Shown here one piece after another: positions 63,938 through 64,000 of a stretch of 64,000 nucleotides of DNA. Position numbers and translations under genes: made by a program. The DNA comes from Hybos culiciformis. Lineage: Eukaryota; Arthropoda; Insecta; Diptera; Hybotidae. Position 1 is the stretch's first letter. Every line of letters starts with the position of its first letter. A model generated the notes under the pieces. That model did not search any database, had not been told where the DNA came from, and worked only from the letters and a program-made list of their open reading frames with translations. The DNA is taken from NCBI GenBank assembly GCA_964007475.1, contig OZ023274.1, positions 82,533,303-82,597,302 of the forward strand, given 5' to 3'.

Positions 63938-64000
63938 GTAATTAATAATATAAGTAGCAATCATACATGAGCAGAACATGATGCATTGAATTAATAAATG

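Noticed and set aside
1..64000. tRNA, rRNA or known microRNA genes
   Set aside because: I looked for tRNA B-box-like motifs and common insect microRNA seeds and saw none; a covariance-model scan would be needed to exclude them.

Overview
The window looks like a stretch of a very AT-rich insect (at least arthropod) nuclear genome. Coding exons have GT..AG introns, mostly 60-700 bp. AATAAA signals follow the stop codons, and homopolymer runs and small DNA-transposon relics are common. The genes match conserved animal families. A ciliary protein (PPP1R42) and a large centrosomal protein (Cep350) argue for an animal that builds cilia or flagella. The order is not resolved from sequence alone.

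Layout. Positions 1-18.4 kb are a gene-poor AT desert with several inverted-repeat elements. A deoxyribonuclease II gene lies on the minus strand (18.5-20.0 kb; 3 exons; 361 aa; all HxK catalytic motifs kept). Another desert follows. A secreted ApoD-type lipocalin lies on the plus strand (30.1-31.1 kb). The 31.4-42.9 kb desert holds a hAT transposase fragment and the second copy of a roughly 0.5 kb TIR element. From 43 kb the window is gene-dense: an ELOVL fatty-acid elongase (+, 4 exons, 263 aa), PPP1R42 (-, 7 exons, 320 aa), ribosomal protein S27 (-, 3 exons, 84 aa) and Cep350 (+, 6 exons, 2022 aa). A weakly supported two-exon gene start sits at the right edge (63.6 kb, +). I assembled every exon chain by hand from splice sites, and reading phase closes exactly at every junction of the first six genes.

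How the genes relate. They are independent housekeeping or tissue genes, not an operon. DNase II is lysosomal and the lipocalin is secreted. The elongase is an ER membrane enzyme and RpS27 is part of the 40S ribosome. PPP1R42 and Cep350 both belong to the centrosome/cilium and flank RpS27. RpS27 and Cep350 are divergently transcribed from a shared spacer of about 1.6 kb.

The rest of the interest is in repeats. There are foldback elements built from a 16-bp unit between the elongase and PPP1R42. Two nearly perfect 280-bp palindromes, two copies of a 0.5 kb TIR element, several hAT-type non-autonomous elements (one inside an RpS27 intron) and a decayed LINE reverse-transcriptase tail are also present. 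I found no convincing new multi-gene system. The most notable gene-level observation is a Cep350 homologue without a recognisable CAP-Gly domain.
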